This document shows positions 1-10,776 of a stretch of 64,000 nucleotides of DNA, one piece after another. The DNA is taken from contig NZ_AP025627.1 of assembly GCF_022846435.1 (NCBI RefSeq), positions 2,948,001-3,012,000 on the forward strand, written 5' to 3'. Each line of letters opens with the position of its first letter. Within the stretch, counting starts at the first letter, position 1. The notes beneath the pieces were generated by a model. The model was given only the letters and a program-made list of their open reading frames with translations, did not search any database and was not told where the DNA came from. Origin of the DNA: Parageobacillus sp. KH3-4. Lineage in GTDB: Bacteria; Bacillota; Bacilli; Bacillales; Anoxybacillaceae. The position numbers were made by a program, and so were the translations under genes.

Positions 1-24
1 TAGCTTTTGCACGCTATTAAAAAA

Positions 25-72
25 GGAGAACAAGCTTCTACATGAAAAACCATGCAGAAGCTTGTTCTCCTT
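25..72 (-). terminator. rho-independent terminator of spxA
   Basis: A 15-bp perfect stem (GGAGAACAAGCTTCT and its complement at 25-39 and 56-70) closes a 16-base loop. On the minus strand it is followed by a run of Ts, directly after the spxA stop codon. Confidence 0.9.
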
Positions 73-469
73 ATTCGTTAACGAGACGTTGCGCTTGACG
101 AAGTTGATATGCCCGCACTTTTCGCGGCAAGAAACGGCGAATTTCATCTTCATTGTAACCGACTTGCAGCCGTTTTTCATCAATAATAATCGGTCTGCGC
201 AAAATTCCAGGATGTTTTTGAATAAGTTCGTACAAATCTTGAAGCGGCAACGACTCGAGATTGATGTTTAACTTTTGGAAAACTTTTGATCTTGTTGAAA
301 TAATCTCATCTGTTCCGGTTTCCGTCATGCGTAAAATTTCTTTAATCTCCTCAATCGTTAACGGTTCGGAGAAAATATTGCGCTCTACGTAAGGAATATT
401 ATGTTTTTCTAGCCATGCTTTCGCTTTTCGGCATGACGTGCAACTTGGTGAAGTGTACAATTTCACCAT
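71..469 (-). CDS. spxA: Spx, RNA polymerase-binding redox/stress regulator
   Basis: Spx is an ArsC-family protein that binds the RNA polymerase alpha subunit C-terminal domain and reprograms transcription under disulfide stress. The 132-residue product opens [16 protein letters not shown], with the redox switch CxxC at C10 and C13, and matches the family's 131-132 residues. An in-frame ATG seven codons upstream is less likely, because the family starts at MVxLYTSPSC. It lies downstream of the opp operon as in B. subtilis (yjbD). A strong terminator follows it. The AT-rich 470-690 interval should hold its promoter, but I could not fix one. Confidence 0.95.
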   Translation of the reverse strand: MVKLYTSPSCTSCRKAKAWLEKHNIPYVERNIFSEPLTIEEIKEILRMTETGTDEIISTRSKVFQKLNINLESLPLQDLYELIQKHPGILRRPIIIDEKRLQVGYNEDEIRRFLPRKVRAYQLRQAQRLVNE

Positions 470-730
470 ATTCTCACTCCCTTTCAACAAGGATCGCCTT
501 GCCTTCTATATCAAACTGGACGAACTAGCTATAACACTCTAGCTGCAAAACATGGTAATTTGAAATAACTCTAACATAATACATTATACAATAAATATGC
601 AAATAAAGATATAGTTTTTCAAAAAAGTCACCTATTTTCTTCATTTAATTTCCGCCGTTTCTTCCAAAAAACAGAAAAATCATCTACAATAATATTGAAA
701 CGATTGCCATGGGGAGGGGAGAGCGTTCTC

Positions 731-925
731 ATGACGCAATATTTTATTGATTATGTTATCGCTTCCGGACTGATCATTGGCATTACTGCATTTATGGGGG
801 GCATCGCAAACGGCATCGGTGAAAAAATTTTCGGCGGTTCGCGGCGAAAAGAGTACGTTAATGAAACAAAGCATACACAGGCCGGCTGGAATCTCGTCGG
901 CGGCAAAAATAAAACGATCTCTTAA
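731..925 (+). CDS. small hypothetical membrane protein (64 aa)
   Basis: I do not recognise this gene. The product opens with a hydrophobic, glycine-rich segment (about residues 4-28, ending GGIANGIGEK), then a basic, polar tail (GGSRRKEY...). This suggests one N-terminal membrane helix with a cytosolic tail. The start was chosen at the ATG preceded by a purine-rich SD (GGGGAGGGG) about 10 bases upstream; an upstream in-frame ATG at 695 has none. It is a single gene between two minus-strand units and ends in a hairpin terminator. Confidence 0.6.
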   Translation: MTQYFIDYVIASGLIIGITAFMGGIANGIGEKIFGGSRRKEYVNETKHTQAGWNLVGGKNKTIS

Positions 926-945
926 GCGGAGATCGTTTTATTTAT
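907..945. terminator. bidirectional terminator between small ORF and oppF
   Basis: The stem AAAACGATCTC / GAGATCGTTTT has T-rich flanks on both strands. It lies between the convergent ends of the 731-925 gene and oppF. Confidence 0.8.
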
Positions 946-1883
946 ACATTGTACATTGATTGATACGTTTTATATTCCGCCTCTGAGCATAGCACGAAAT
1001 GGCCCGGGGTAATTTCGCGGAATTCCAGCTCTTCCCCTTCTTTATAATGATGCTGCGACGGATCGTAAATAATCCGTTTCCGCGTCCGTTCTGTTTCCGG
1101 ATCAGGAAGCGGAATAGCGGACAATAGCGCTTTTGTGTATGGATGAATCGGATTGCGGTACAATTCTTCCGCATCGGCAAGCTCGACCATTTTGCCGAAA
1201 TACATCACGCCAATGCGGTCGCTAATATATTTGACCATTGACAAATCATGGGCGATAAACAAATACGTCAACCCTTTTTCGCGCTGCAGCTTTTTCATTA
1301 AATTCACCACTTGCGCCTGAATCGACACATCAAGCGCGGAAATTGGCTCATCGGCGATAATAAACTCCGGTTCCACTGCTAAAGCGCGGGCAATCCCGAT
1401 CCGCTGGCGCTGGCCGCCCGAAAATTCGTGCGGGTAGCGGTTCGCGTGTTCACGGTTTAAGCCGACCGTCTCAAGCAACTCATATACGCGCTGCATCCGC
1501 TCTTCTTTCGTTTTCGCCAATCCGTGGATATCGATGCCTTCGGCGATAATATCGGCAACGGTCATGCGCGGATTAAGCGACGCGTATGGGTCTTGGAAGA
1601 TCATTTGCATTTTTCGCTTTAATTCCTTTAATTCTTTGGCTGAATGTTTGCCGTGGACATTTATCCCATTAAAAAGAACTTCTCCGCCTGTCGCTTTATA
1701 TAGCCCAATAATCGTCCGTCCCGTTGTCGATTTGCCGCAACCCGATTCCCCGACAAGGCCAAGCGTTTCCCCTTTATAAATATCGAACGTAACGCCATCC
1801 ACCGCTTTAACGACGTTTCCGCCGCCAACTGGAAAATACTGTTTCAAATTTTTCACTTCGATAAGCTTCTGTTTTTCTGGCAT
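942..1883 (-). CDS. oppF: oligopeptide ABC transporter ATP-binding protein OppF
   Basis: This is the second ATPase of the oligopeptide permease; it pairs with OppD to drive uptake through OppBC. Walker [10 protein letters not shown] is at residues 45-53, the ABC signature FSGGQRQR near 153, Walker B IIADEP follows, and the C-terminal OppD/F extension is present. A GTG three codons upstream is in frame but lies only one base from the SD (AGGGAG); this ATG has 8-base spacing and begins one base after the oppD stop. It is the last gene of oppABCDF. Confidence 0.95.
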   Translation of the reverse strand: MPEKQKLIEVKNLKQYFPVGGGNVVKAVDGVTFDIYKGETLGLVGESGCGKSTTGRTIIGLYKATGGEVLFNGINVHGKHSAKELKELKRKMQMIFQDPYASLNPRMTVADIIAEGIDIHGLAKTKEERMQRVYELLETVGLNREHANRYPHEFSGGQRQRIGIARALAVEPEFIIADEPISALDVSIQAQVVNLMKKLQREKGLTYLFIAHDLSMVKYISDRIGVMYFGKMVELADAEELYRNPIHPYTKALLSAIPLPDPETERTRKRIIYDPSQHHYKEGEELEFREITPGHFVLCSEAEYKTYQSMYNV

Positions 1884-1884
1884 A

Positions 1885-2952
1885 TTACTCACTCTCCCTT
1901 ACAATAATGGGTTGAGGGTAATTCGTGGAGAGCTTGCGCAATCGGCGTTTTACCGCTTCCGGTGGCTCTACTTTCGGCGCATCTGGATGAAGCAACCATG
2001 TTGCGGCATAATGGGTATCAGAAATTTGAAACAGCGGCGGCTCCATTTCAAAATCAATTTTCATCGCGTACGGATTACGCGGCGCAAACGCATCACCTTT
2101 TGGCGGATTCGTCAAATCCGGCGGCGTGCCTGGAATCGATGCCAACTCTGCCTTATCATCACTATCAAGGCTTGGCATGGAAGCAAGCAAGCCCCATGTA
2201 TAAGGGTGTCTCGGGTCGTAAAAAATTTCATCCACTGTCCCCATTTCGACGATTTTCCCCGCATACATCACGGCGACGCGATCAGCTATGTTAGCTACTA
2301 CTCCTAAATCATGGGTAATAAAAATAATTGCGGTTCCCGTTTTTTTCTGTAAGTCTTTCATTAATTCCAAAATTTGCGCCTGAATGGTTACATCGAGAGC
2401 AGTGGTTGGTTCGTCGGCAATTAACAACTTTGGATTGGACGCCAAAGCAATCGCAATCATCGCGCGCTGCCTCATTCCGCCAGAAAACTCATGCGGATAT
2501 TGATCGACACGCTTTTCCGGCATCGGAATTCCAACCAATCGCAACAATTCAATCGCCCGCTCTTTTGCCGCTGATCTCGACATTTTTCGATGTTTCATGA
2601 CCACTTCCATAATTTGCTGTCCGACTTTCATCGTTGGATTGAGCGACGTCATCGGATCTTGAAAAATCATCCCGATATCTTTTCCGCGAATTTGTTCCAT
2701 TTCTTTATCCGTTTTTTTGATAAGATCTTCCCCATCAAATATGATTTGCCCATTTTTTATTTTTCCCGGCGGAGTGGGAATAAGGCGCATAATCGTTTGT
2801 GAAGTAACGCTTTTTCCAGAGCCCGATTCTCCTACAATCGCCAATGTTTCTCCCTTATTTAAATAAAAGCTCACTCCGCGGACCGCTTGCACTTCGCCTC
2901 CGTATGTTTGAAACGATACTTCTAAATTTTTTACTTCTAACAGTTTCTCCAT
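1885..2952 (-). CDS. oppD: oligopeptide ABC transporter ATP-binding protein OppD
   Basis: First ATPase of the Opp importer, at the cytoplasmic face of the membrane. Walker [10 protein letters not shown] is at residues 41-49, signature FSGGMRQR near 155, Walker [13 protein letters not shown] after it, and the OppD/F C-terminal domain carries the NP-rich segment [20 protein letters not shown]. The length of 355 residues fits OppD. It sits 12 bp after oppC and 1 bp before oppF, consistent with coupled translation. Confidence 0.95.
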   Translation of the reverse strand: MEKLLEVKNLEVSFQTYGGEVQAVRGVSFYLNKGETLAIVGESGSGKSVTSQTIMRLIPTPPGKIKNGQIIFDGEDLIKKTDKEMEQIRGKDIGMIFQDPMTSLNPTMKVGQQIMEVVMKHRKMSRSAAKERAIELLRLVGIPMPEKRVDQYPHEFSGGMRQRAMIAIALASNPKLLIADEPTTALDVTIQAQILELMKDLQKKTGTAIIFITHDLGVVANIADRVAVMYAGKIVEMGTVDEIFYDPRHPYTWGLLASMPSLDSDDKAELASIPGTPPDLTNPPKGDAFAPRNPYAMKIDFEMEPPLFQISDTHYAATWLLHPDAPKVEPPEAVKRRLRKLSTNYPQPIIVRESE

Positions 2953-2964
2953 ATTCTCACCACC

Positions 2965-3882
2965 TTACTTGCGCAATTTCGGATCTAATGCATCGCGTAG
3001 CCCATCTCCTACTACATTAAAAGCAAAAATAGTTAAGCAAATAAAAGTTGCTGGGAAAAATAGACGCCACGGATAATATTGCAATGCTTGCACCCCTTCG
3101 GAAGCCATCGTTCCCCAACTTGCTAACGGCGGTAGAACACCTAATCCTAAATAGCTTAAAAATGCCTCGGTGAAAATGGCGTTAGGAATTGTTAACGTCA
3201 TCGTAACAAGGATGGAGCCCATGGCATTAGGAATCAAATGCTTAAACATGATTCTGGACGTGCTCGCGCCAAGTGTCCGCGCTGCTAATACATATTCCTG
3301 ATTTTTTAACTGCAACACTTGTCCCCGAACAATGCGGGCCATATTGACCCATCCGGTAATCGTCATGGCAAGAATCATCGTTCCTAACCCTTGCCCCAAA
3401 ATCACCATTAATATGATCACTAAAAGCAAATAAGGGACTCCGTATAAAATATCAGCGATGCGCATCATGATTTCATCCGTTTTTCCGCCACGGTAGCCAG
3501 CAATTCCACCCCAAAGCACGCCGATCACCAAATCGATCAGCGCCGCTGCTATTCCGATAAACAAAGAGATACGGGCACCATACCATGTGCGGGCAAATAT
3601 ATCGCGCCCAAGTTCATCAGTTCCGAACCAATGCTCGGAAGAAGGCGGCTGGTTTGTATTCATTAAATCATTCGTTGCGTAATCGTATTTGGTCATATAT
3701 GGCCCAAAAATAGCCATGATCACCAAAAGGATTAACAAAACTAATCCGAACATGGCCAATTTATTTTTCCGAAAACGTACCGCAACATCCTTCCAAAACG
3801 AAAGGCTCGGTTTTGATAATTTTTCTGCTTCGCCAACATCGGCTACCGCCGGCTGGAACATCTCTTTTGGAATCTGCTGCAT
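2965..3882 (-). CDS. oppC: oligopeptide ABC transporter permease OppC
   Basis: Inner-membrane permease subunit (305 aa). It has a cytosolic N-terminal stretch, a first TM helix around residues 40-62, the periplasm-facing segment with HWFGTDELGRDIFAR typical of OppC/DppC, then five further helices. The EAA loop (AARTLGASTSRIMFKHLIPN) contacts the ATPases. It follows oppB by 2 bp in the operon. Confidence 0.95.
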   Translation of the reverse strand: MQQIPKEMFQPAVADVGEAEKLSKPSLSFWKDVAVRFRKNKLAMFGLVLLILLVIMAIFGPYMTKYDYATNDLMNTNQPPSSEHWFGTDELGRDIFARTWYGARISLFIGIAAALIDLVIGVLWGGIAGYRGGKTDEIMMRIADILYGVPYLLLVIILMVILGQGLGTMILAMTITGWVNMARIVRGQVLQLKNQEYVLAARTLGASTSRIMFKHLIPNAMGSILVTMTLTIPNAIFTEAFLSYLGLGVLPPLASWGTMASEGVQALQYYPWRLFFPATFICLTIFAFNVVGDGLRDALDPKLRK

Positions 3883-3884
3883 GA

Positions 3885-4820
3885 TTACTCCCCTTTCTTG
3901 CCACCAGCTAACTTAATGCGTGGATCAATAAAGCCATAAGCAATATCAACAAGCAATACAGATAGTAGCAGAAGGATGCTGTAAAACACCGTGACTCCCA
4001 TAATCGTCGTATAATCGCGATTTGTAATGCTTGTTACAAAGTGGCTGCCAAGTCCGGGTATCCCAAAAATTTTTTCAATCACAAAGCTGCCTGTCAAAAT
4101 TTGTGCGGATAAAGGCCCTAAGTATGTTACAACTGGAAGGATCGCGTTGCGGATTGCGTGCTTCACCGTAATTTGTCTTCGCGAAAGCCCTTTTGCTTTC
4201 GCCGTGCGAATATAATCGTTACTTAATACTTCCAACATGCTAGAGCGAGTTAAACGGGCAATAAATGCCATTGGTGTTGCGGCAAGCGCAAGCGCAGGCA
4301 GCACCGTATGTTGCAGCGATTCCCAACGAGCAACCGGGAACCATCCCAACTTGATCGCTAAAAAATACTGCAAAACGGATGCCATAATAAAGCTTGGAAC
4401 AGAGATTCCGAGAACGGCGAAGACCATTGCCCCATAATCTTGCCATTTATTGTGGTTCAAAGCCGCAATAATTCCTAGTAAAATTCCAACACTGATAGCA
4501 ATGAGTAATGATTCCATGCCAAGAAAAAAGGATACGGGAAATCCTTCATTAATTAAGTCGTTAACCGTCTGTCCTTTATATTTAAACGAAGGTCCGAAAT
4601 CCCATTTAGCAATAGAAACTAAATAATCAAAATACTGGATATACCACGGCCGATCTAACCCATAATATTCATTCAAGTTTTTCTCAATTTCTGGCGGAAC
4701 TTGCTTCTCACTCGAGAACGGTCCTCCCGGAGCAGCCCGCATTAAAAAAAATGTCGCTGTTACGATTAAAAACAAAGACATGAGCATGTAAACAAGCCGC
4801 TTGCTTATATATCTTAACAA
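3885..4820 (-). CDS. oppB: oligopeptide ABC transporter permease OppB
   Basis: Membrane permease with an N-terminal TM helix ([20 protein letters not shown]), the APGGPF motif of OppB-type proteins, five more helices and an EAA loop ([20 protein letters not shown]). The start is a TTG at 4818-4820: it has an SD (GGAGG, 4831-4835) 10 bases upstream and gives 311 residues, the B. subtilis OppB length. The longer frame back to 4907 has no SD and crosses an RNA hairpin. Confidence 0.93.
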   Translation of the reverse strand: MLRYISKRLVYMLMSLFLIVTATFFLMRAAPGGPFSSEKQVPPEIEKNLNEYYGLDRPWYIQYFDYLVSIAKWDFGPSFKYKGQTVNDLINEGFPVSFFLGMESLLIAISVGILLGIIAALNHNKWQDYGAMVFAVLGISVPSFIMASVLQYFLAIKLGWFPVARWESLQHTVLPALALAATPMAFIARLTRSSMLEVLSNDYIRTAKAKGLSRRQITVKHAIRNAILPVVTYLGPLSAQILTGSFVIEKIFGIPGLGSHFVTSITNRDYTTIMGVTVFYSILLLLSVLLVDIAYGFIDPRIKLAGGKKGE

Positions 4821-4866
4821 ATTTCCTGCACCTCCATTTTCTTGAAAATACGTCTTAACAGGAAAT

Positions 4867-4899
4867 GAAGGTATATGAGCGGAAAACTCATATACCTTC
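4867..4899 (-). promoter_or_regulatory. intercistronic hairpin between oppA and oppB
   Basis: Perfect 13-bp arms (GAAGGTATATGAG at 4867-4879, complement at 4887-4899) with a 7-base loop lie between the oppA stop and the oppB SD. No T-run follows in the direction of transcription, so it looks like a leaky attenuator or an mRNA-stabilising structure that sets binding protein above permease expression, not a full terminator. Confidence 0.75.
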
Positions 4900-4921
4900 T
4901 TAACCACCTTTTACTACGATT

Positions 4922-6559
4922 TTATTCAAAATATGCCCATTTAAATTGGACATCGCCAAGGCCAGACACTTCTACACCTTTCAAGTTGTCTTTTTGCACC
5001 CATGTATTCGTGTAGAAGTAAATCGGCGCTATCGGCATTTCATCCATTAAAATTTCTTCTGCTTGTTTTAGCAATTCTTTCCGTTTTTCCGGGTCTGTTT
5101 CTTTCTGAGAATCGATTAACAACTGTTTGTATTTCGGATTTTCCCAGTTTGTATCATTATTGCCGCCTTTTTTGTCGCGGAACAGCTCTAGGAAGTTGAT
5201 CGGATCATTAAAATCGCCTAGCCAGCCCATCCGTCCGATTTGATAGTCTCCAGAATGCAGCTTCTCAATGTATACTGCCCATTCCGTATTCTCAAGTTTT
5301 ACTTCGATTCCTAAATTTTTCTTCCACATATCTTGAATCGCTTGGGCAATTTTCACGTGTTGATCATCAGTATTAAACGATAGTGTAATAGGCGGCAAAT
5401 CTTTCACATCTTTTAGCCCAAGTTCTTGAAGGCCTTTTTTCAAATATTCTTTTGCTTTTTTTACATCGTTGTCTTTAAAATACCCTTTTTTGTTTTCAGG
5501 GAACATCGTCGGCGGCACAGCGGCCATAGCCGGAATTTGTTCACCTTTTGCCACATTTTTCACAATCGCTTTGCGATCGATTGCGTACGCAAGAGCTTTA
5601 CGAATGTTGACGTTGTTCAACGGCGCTTTTTCGGTATTAAATTTATACCAGTAAACGCCAGCGATCGGTTGAATGTGCAACTTGCCCTCTTTCTTTAATT
5701 GCGGCAAAGAATCTGTCGGCAATTGCCCTGTCGGCATGCCTGCCCAATCTAGTTCCCCGTTGTTAAACATCGAAAGCTCTGTATTGTTATCATTGACCAT
5801 AACCATATCAATTTTTGTCAATTTTACGCTTTTCGCATCCCAGTAATTTTCGTTCTTTTCGAGAACGATTTTGTTATTGTGTTCCCAAGAAGTCATTTTG
5901 AACGGACCGTTGGAAGTGTAGTCAGGGCCAGCATTTGCATACCATTTTGGATTTTTCTGAGCGATTTTGCTATTCACTGGGAAGTACGTATAGAACGCTG
6001 TTAATTCTAAGAAGTAAGGCGTTGGATTTTCCAGCGTCACTTGCAGCGTTTTGTCGTCGATTGCTTTTACGCCGACATCTTCCGCTTTTGCTTTCCCTTC
6101 GTTGAATGCTTGACCATTTTTAATGTAATAAAGCTGATAAGCATATTGCGATTGGTTTTTCGGATCCAGCGCCCATTTCCACGCATATTCAAAATCTTGG
6201 GCGGTAACTGGGTCGCCATTGGACCATTTTGCATCGCGCAATTTGAATGTGTATGTTTTCAGGTCTTTAGAAACTTCATAGCTTTCAGCCATTGCTAACT
6301 GAGGTTTGCCGTCTTTAATGCGGGTCAACCCTTCAAACGTTTGGTATAAAACGTTAGCGGAAACACTATCATTCGCTAAGCCTGGATTTAGTGAGAATGG
6401 CTCTGTTTTAATGTTAACATGCAATTCTTGTGGAACATCAGCGGCTTTGTTTCCTTTCTCACCGGCGGATTCATTGCCTTTTTGGAAGCCGCCGCACGCA
6501 GAAAGGAAAAGACTTAGCGCCAACATGAAGCTAAAAAGCACAAAACTTCTTTTCTTCAT
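4922..6559 (-). CDS. oppA: oligopeptide-binding lipoprotein OppA
   Basis: Extracellular solute-binding protein that captures peptides for OppBCDF. It begins with a lipoprotein signal (MKKRSFVLFSFMLALSLFLSAC) whose lipobox is L19-S-A-C22; C22 would be lipidated. The remaining 520 residues match SBP family 5, with typical segments such as NPGLANDSVSANVLYQTFEGL and GDYQIGRMGWLGDFNDP. A strong SD (AGGGGGGAG) precedes the ATG. It is the first gene of oppABCDF and is separated from oppB by a hairpin. Confidence 0.96.
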   Translation of the reverse strand: MKKRSFVLFSFMLALSLFLSACGGFQKGNESAGEKGNKAADVPQELHVNIKTEPFSLNPGLANDSVSANVLYQTFEGLTRIKDGKPQLAMAESYEVSKDLKTYTFKLRDAKWSNGDPVTAQDFEYAWKWALDPKNQSQYAYQLYYIKNGQAFNEGKAKAEDVGVKAIDDKTLQVTLENPTPYFLELTAFYTYFPVNSKIAQKNPKWYANAGPDYTSNGPFKMTSWEHNNKIVLEKNENYWDAKSVKLTKIDMVMVNDNNTELSMFNNGELDWAGMPTGQLPTDSLPQLKKEGKLHIQPIAGVYWYKFNTEKAPLNNVNIRKALAYAIDRKAIVKNVAKGEQIPAMAAVPPTMFPENKKGYFKDNDVKKAKEYLKKGLQELGLKDVKDLPPITLSFNTDDQHVKIAQAIQDMWKKNLGIEVKLENTEWAVYIEKLHSGDYQIGRMGWLGDFNDPINFLELFRDKKGGNNDTNWENPKYKQLLIDSQKETDPEKRKELLKQAEEILMDEMPIAPIYFYTNTWVQKDNLKGVEVSGLGDVQFKWAYFE

Positions 6560-7340
6560 GAAACTCCCCCCTAAAAATAATTTTTATGTTCAAAAGTTCT
6601 ACGTAAAAACGCGGAACTTTTGTTAATAAATTTAGTATTTTTCAAACAAAAGAAAAATTTCTATCATGCTCTATTTTATTATCAGAATATTGATTTTTAC
6701 TCTTACCGTAAAAATTATTAATATATTTAAAAAGAAATTTGTATTTTATTTTTTTGTATCTTTTTCTGAATTTTGATTCAATTAAAGTATATATCATCTC
6801 ACTTATTTTTTCACTATCTTTCATTTTATATTTTTTTCGACAATTGTAAATAAAAAATTTATTTTTTATATTTTTAAAGCGCTTACATTTTAATTTTTTT
6901 ACATTATGTTAATAAAGAATAAGTCGGTGTTTGTTTTTTCTTCATTCGTTGCTAAAAGTGTAATTTTATTAACATAATTTCTAAAATAATGTATTTAATA
7001 AAAAAATTATTAAATAACACTTTGAAATAAGAATAATTACTTTCCAAAAAACTTTTTGCTAGCACTATTTAGCAAAACAGACAGTGCTTTTCTGAATCCC
7101 CTTCCACAACGGCATCTATTTTCTCCATTGCCCCCTAACGCCAGCGAAACAGCTTCTTATTTTTATAGTGGCATAGCACAGTTTTGCGTATAATCCATGA
7201 ATTCGTTTCGACAAGGGACAAGTTTCTTTCACTACATCGATGATATGGCCGCAATCCCCCCGTTTGTAACACCCGTTCAATATTTAATATATATTTTATT
7301 TCACTTTTTTCTATTCATTGCTTAAAAGGTAAAAAGAAAC
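6560..7340. other. AT-rich intergenic region upstream of oppA and trpS
   Basis: About 780 bp without a supported gene. It contains the oppA 5' UTR with a 9-bp hairpin (CAAAAGTTC 6591-6599 with GAACTTTTG 6614-6622), a cre-like site at 6874-6887, and very AT-rich DNA. On the minus strand from about 7270 to the TAG at 7116-7118 there is a roughly 50-codon open stretch (includes HIIDVVKETCPLSKRIHG) with no start or SD; it may be a relic of a mobile-element gene, but I cannot identify it. Confidence 0.5.
6874..6887 (-). promoter_or_regulatory. candidate cre (CcpA) site upstream of oppA
   Basis: TGTAAGCGCTTTAA on the minus strand matches the cre consensus TGWAARCGYTWNCW at 13 of 14 positions. It lies about 315 bp upstream of oppA, in the only GC-containing palindrome of this AT-rich interval. 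Catabolite control of opp is inferred. Confidence 0.45.
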
Positions 7341-7369
7341 TTGCATATAGCAACTAGATGTTTTACAAT
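7341..7369 (+). promoter_or_regulatory. sigma-A promoter of trpS
   Basis: -35 TTGCAT (7341-7346), 17-base spacer, -10 TACAAT (7364-7369). Transcription would start near 7376, just upstream of T-box stem I. Confidence 0.75.
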
Positions 7370-7375
7370 AAGACT

Positions 7376-7652
7376 CAAAAAACTGGAATGAATATGCGAT
7401 GAGAAAGAAGAGTACATATTGCGATGCCTTCAGAGAGCTTGTGGTTGGTGTGAACAAGCGGCTAGCAATATGGAATGGGCTTTCGAGCATCCGGCCGAAC
7501 TAGAGAGTAGGCTTTGGACGCCTGCCTTGCGTTATCAAGGCGCCATGCGCATACAAGCATGGGCAGAGTGATTGCACATTATGTGCAATAACTAGGGTGG
7601 CAACGCGGTCCTATCGTCCCTAACGTTTAAGGGGGTAGGGCCTTTTTAAATG
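7376..7652 (+). promoter_or_regulatory. T-box riboswitch, tryptophan-specific
   Basis: The leader carries stem I with the AGTA motif (about 7409) opposite GAA, then the specifier codon TGG (7476-7478), so it reads tRNA-Trp. The conserved T-box AGGGTGGCAACGCGG spans 7594-7608; its TGGC pairs with the GCCA 3' end expected of tRNA-Trp. A terminator stem (GGTCCTATC / GGTAGGGCC with T-run, about 7607-7652) competes with the antiterminator. Uncharged tRNA-Trp would allow read-through into trpS. Confidence 0.93.
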
Positions 7653-7657
7653 GATAA

Positions 7658-8659
<1,002 letters not shown>

Positions 8660-8660
8660 A

Positions 8661-8694
8661 AAAAGCAAGCCGCTTTTCGGCTTGCTTTTTTTAT
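8661..8694. terminator. terminator of trpS
   Basis: The 10-bp stem AAGCAAGCCG / CGGCTTGCTT (8663-8672, 8678-8687) is followed by T7, with a matching A-run on the other side. It may also serve the convergent yjbA. Confidence 0.88.
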
Positions 8695-8776
8695 TCCATA
8701 CGCGGATTCTACCGTTAATTTCCGGCATTTTGCCGTTATCGGTGACTTTTCGCTTGCGCGTCAACAATCACAATGT

Positions 8777-9517
8777 TTAGTTCACTTTTGGTTCCTGTTC
8801 CATTTCCCAAAGCTTTTCAAAAAACGGCTGCCCTTTAATTAATTTTTCGCATAACTGCACATGTTTATCAGACCAGCCGTATTTTGTCTCCTCGTATAAG
8901 CGTTGCCATGCCTCTTCAAACGGCATTTTTTGAATATCCGGATATTTGTGCGGCGCCCATTCCGTATACCAGTAGCGCACTTCCGCGACGTTTTTCGTCG
9001 AACGAAGTTGATCGAGCGCCATAAACAGCAGTTGTTTGAGTTGCCGCTCCTTTCGTGTAAGTCCGCTCATCCATTCAGGAGAGGGAGACAAAATATGGTA
9101 TGCTTTTTCATGGACTGGCAGCGGATACGATTCCTCTTCGTGGTCAGCGGTCATTTCGTATACTTGCTGTTCTTGTCTCGGAATAAGGCGGCTTTTCCGA
9201 ATCGGAATGTTATAGCCAATCGTGTCAACAGCGAGAATACCGCAGCCGTCCGTAACGACAAAACAATAATCAAGCGGGATGCGCTCATGATTTTTCCGTA
9301 AATATGCTTTTTGGTATACATCTTCAAGAAGCGGTTTCGGAATTTCCGATAAACTGTTTTCAATATAATTAAATAGCGCAGAAGACACTTTGAGAAGCGG
9401 GACTTGATCAAGCAGTTCCACTTGATCGTCCTTCCGCCATTCATGGAAATGGCACACGTTATATCCATTTTCTTCCCCTTCAAACCAATTGACCCAAACA
9501 TCATGAAGATATAACAT
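8777..9517 (-). CDS. yjbA: UPF0736 protein YjbA
   Basis: Conserved Bacillaceae protein of unknown function (246 aa). It opens [20 protein letters not shown], the family signature, which fixes the start eight codons inside the longest frame; a GAGGGG SD lies 6 bases upstream. It is soluble, with no signal or membrane segment, and rich in aromatic residues ([13 protein letters not shown]). It lies next to trpS as in B. subtilis. Confidence 0.88.
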   Translation of the reverse strand: MLYLHDVWVNWFEGEENGYNVCHFHEWRKDDQVELLDQVPLLKVSSALFNYIENSLSEIPKPLLEDVYQKAYLRKNHERIPLDYCFVVTDGCGILAVDTIGYNIPIRKSRLIPRQEQQVYEMTADHEEESYPLPVHEKAYHILSPSPEWMSGLTRKERQLKQLLFMALDQLRSTKNVAEVRYWYTEWAPHKYPDIQKMPFEEAWQRLYEETKYGWSDKHVQLCEKLIKGQPFFEKLWEMEQEPKVN

Positions 9518-9606
9518 ACGATACCCCTCGCTTCTAAACAAACTTATTTGTCCATCAGTATAGGCAGAGGGGACAAATTTTATTCCATCTCATCCTTTTT
9601 TATCCA

Positions 9607-9813
9607 TTATTCTTCTCGATAAGGGAAGTATAAGCTCCCTAGCATTAGCAAAAGCCCTATTGGGAGTAAATAGCATTCTACTTTTGTGCGAATATAGGCA
9701 AAATATCCGCTCCATCCCTGCTCTGGTGTCATCATGTTTAAATAAGCAATCATTGCCACCCCGCCAACGACCGAAATGCCAAAACCGACCAAGTAAACGA
9801 ATATGCGAATCAT
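9607..9813 (-). CDS. small two-TM hypothetical protein
   Basis: The 68-residue product has two hydrophobic helices (about residues 3-25 and 48-62) joined by a polar loop (MTPEQGWSGYFAYIRTKVEC) and ends in a short charged tail. It is not a family I can name. The SD AAAGAGG is 7-8 bases before the ATG. It lies between yjaZ and yjbA on the same strand, about 70 bp after yjaZ, so it may share its transcript. Confidence 0.65.
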   Translation of the reverse strand: MIRIFVYLVGFGISVVGGVAMIAYLNMMTPEQGWSGYFAYIRTKVECYLLPIGLLLMLGSLYFPYREE

Positions 9814-9880
9814 CGGGCCCCTCTTCTTTCTCTTAGACTTGTCCGTCTTATGTTTTACATATATGAGCCCGCGATGATCA

Positions 9881-10678
9881 TCATGACTGCTTGTCGTCTT
9901 CTAATGAAGCAAGCTGCAACATCTGTTCTGAATCCATATTCATTAACTCGGAAAAACGAGCGCCATGTTCAAGGCAGCGGCGAACGATATAATCCCCGAC
10001 CGCATACCCAAGCATGGTTGGATAAAAACCGTGCCCGTAAAGAAGTCGAGAATATAACGGATGTTTGGATACAATCGATTTATACGGTGATACGTATCGT
10101 TTCCAAAAACTGCAAAGTTGTTCGTCTGAGTAATAGGTCGTCCACCTTGCCTGATGTTCCTTGCCGACATACCGGCAAACAGCGTTTTCGGCAAGCCCTT
10201 CTAATATGATCGCGTCTAAAAGTGTAGTATCTTCGTTTTCCTTCTTTTGTTGTTTCAAGCGGCAAACATGATTATACTCATGTGTTATCAACGCCTCGAT
10301 TTCTTTGTGCGTATGGTGCGGCAATAAAAAAATAAACAATTTGTCATGAAAGGCGATCCCTCCTTTACTATTAAACTCACGCGCTAATTTCCGGTTATGA
10401 GGATCCGCTGGAAAAAGAAAAAGAGGCGCATCTGGTCCGTTCCATTCCTTCTTTCTCTTTTCGTAAACCGCCTCGACTCGTCCCCATATGTTTTTTTGTT
10501 TCATTTGCTCAATTATTTCTTTTATGTTTTTCGACGGTCGGTACATACCGTAGCTCATAAGATGAAAGTAAATATCGCGCTCGCTCGCGTCTGGAAAGTA
10601 CAAAACAAGGCGCCGGCATAAGCGAACAGGATCATCATACCATTCGTCAAGCCATCGATCGGTACGAATAACCGGCAT
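9881..10678 (-). CDS. yjaZ: predicted Zn-dependent protease YjaZ (DUF2268)
   Basis: The 265-residue product carries the gluzincin-type motif HEYNH at residues 133-137 and a downstream glutamate in LEGLAEN, which would complete zinc binding. It has no signal peptide, so it is probably cytosolic. The start is the ATG with SD AGAGGTG 7 bases upstream; an ATG seven codons earlier has no SD. B. subtilis has yjaZ just after fabF in the same orientation, as here. The substrate is unknown. Confidence 0.85.
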   Translation of the reverse strand: MPVIRTDRWLDEWYDDPVRLCRRLVLYFPDASERDIYFHLMSYGMYRPSKNIKEIIEQMKQKNIWGRVEAVYEKRKKEWNGPDAPLFLFPADPHNRKLAREFNSKGGIAFHDKLFIFLLPHHTHKEIEALITHEYNHVCRLKQQKKENEDTTLLDAIILEGLAENAVCRYVGKEHQARWTTYYSDEQLCSFWKRYVSPYKSIVSKHPLYSRLLYGHGFYPTMLGYAVGDYIVRRCLEHGARFSELMNMDSEQMLQLASLEDDKQS

Positions 10679-10736
10679 GCTTGTCACCTCTTTTTTCATT
10701 TTTTCTATCGTATGATCAAAACGAAAAAGAGGTGAA

Positions 10737-10772
10737 AAAAAGGCTATCTCCTATTGCCGAGATAGCCATTTC
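10737..10772 (-). terminator. terminator of the fabHF operon
   Basis: Stem GGCTATCTC / GAGATAGCC followed on the minus strand by T7. It lies between the fabF stop and yjaZ. Confidence 0.85.
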
Positions 10773-10776
10773 ACCA

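Noticed and set aside
6642-6824. 60-codon minus-strand ORF upstream of oppA
   Set aside because: Almost only Lys, Asn, Ile, Tyr and Phe codons from AT-rich DNA; no SD and no family resemblance.
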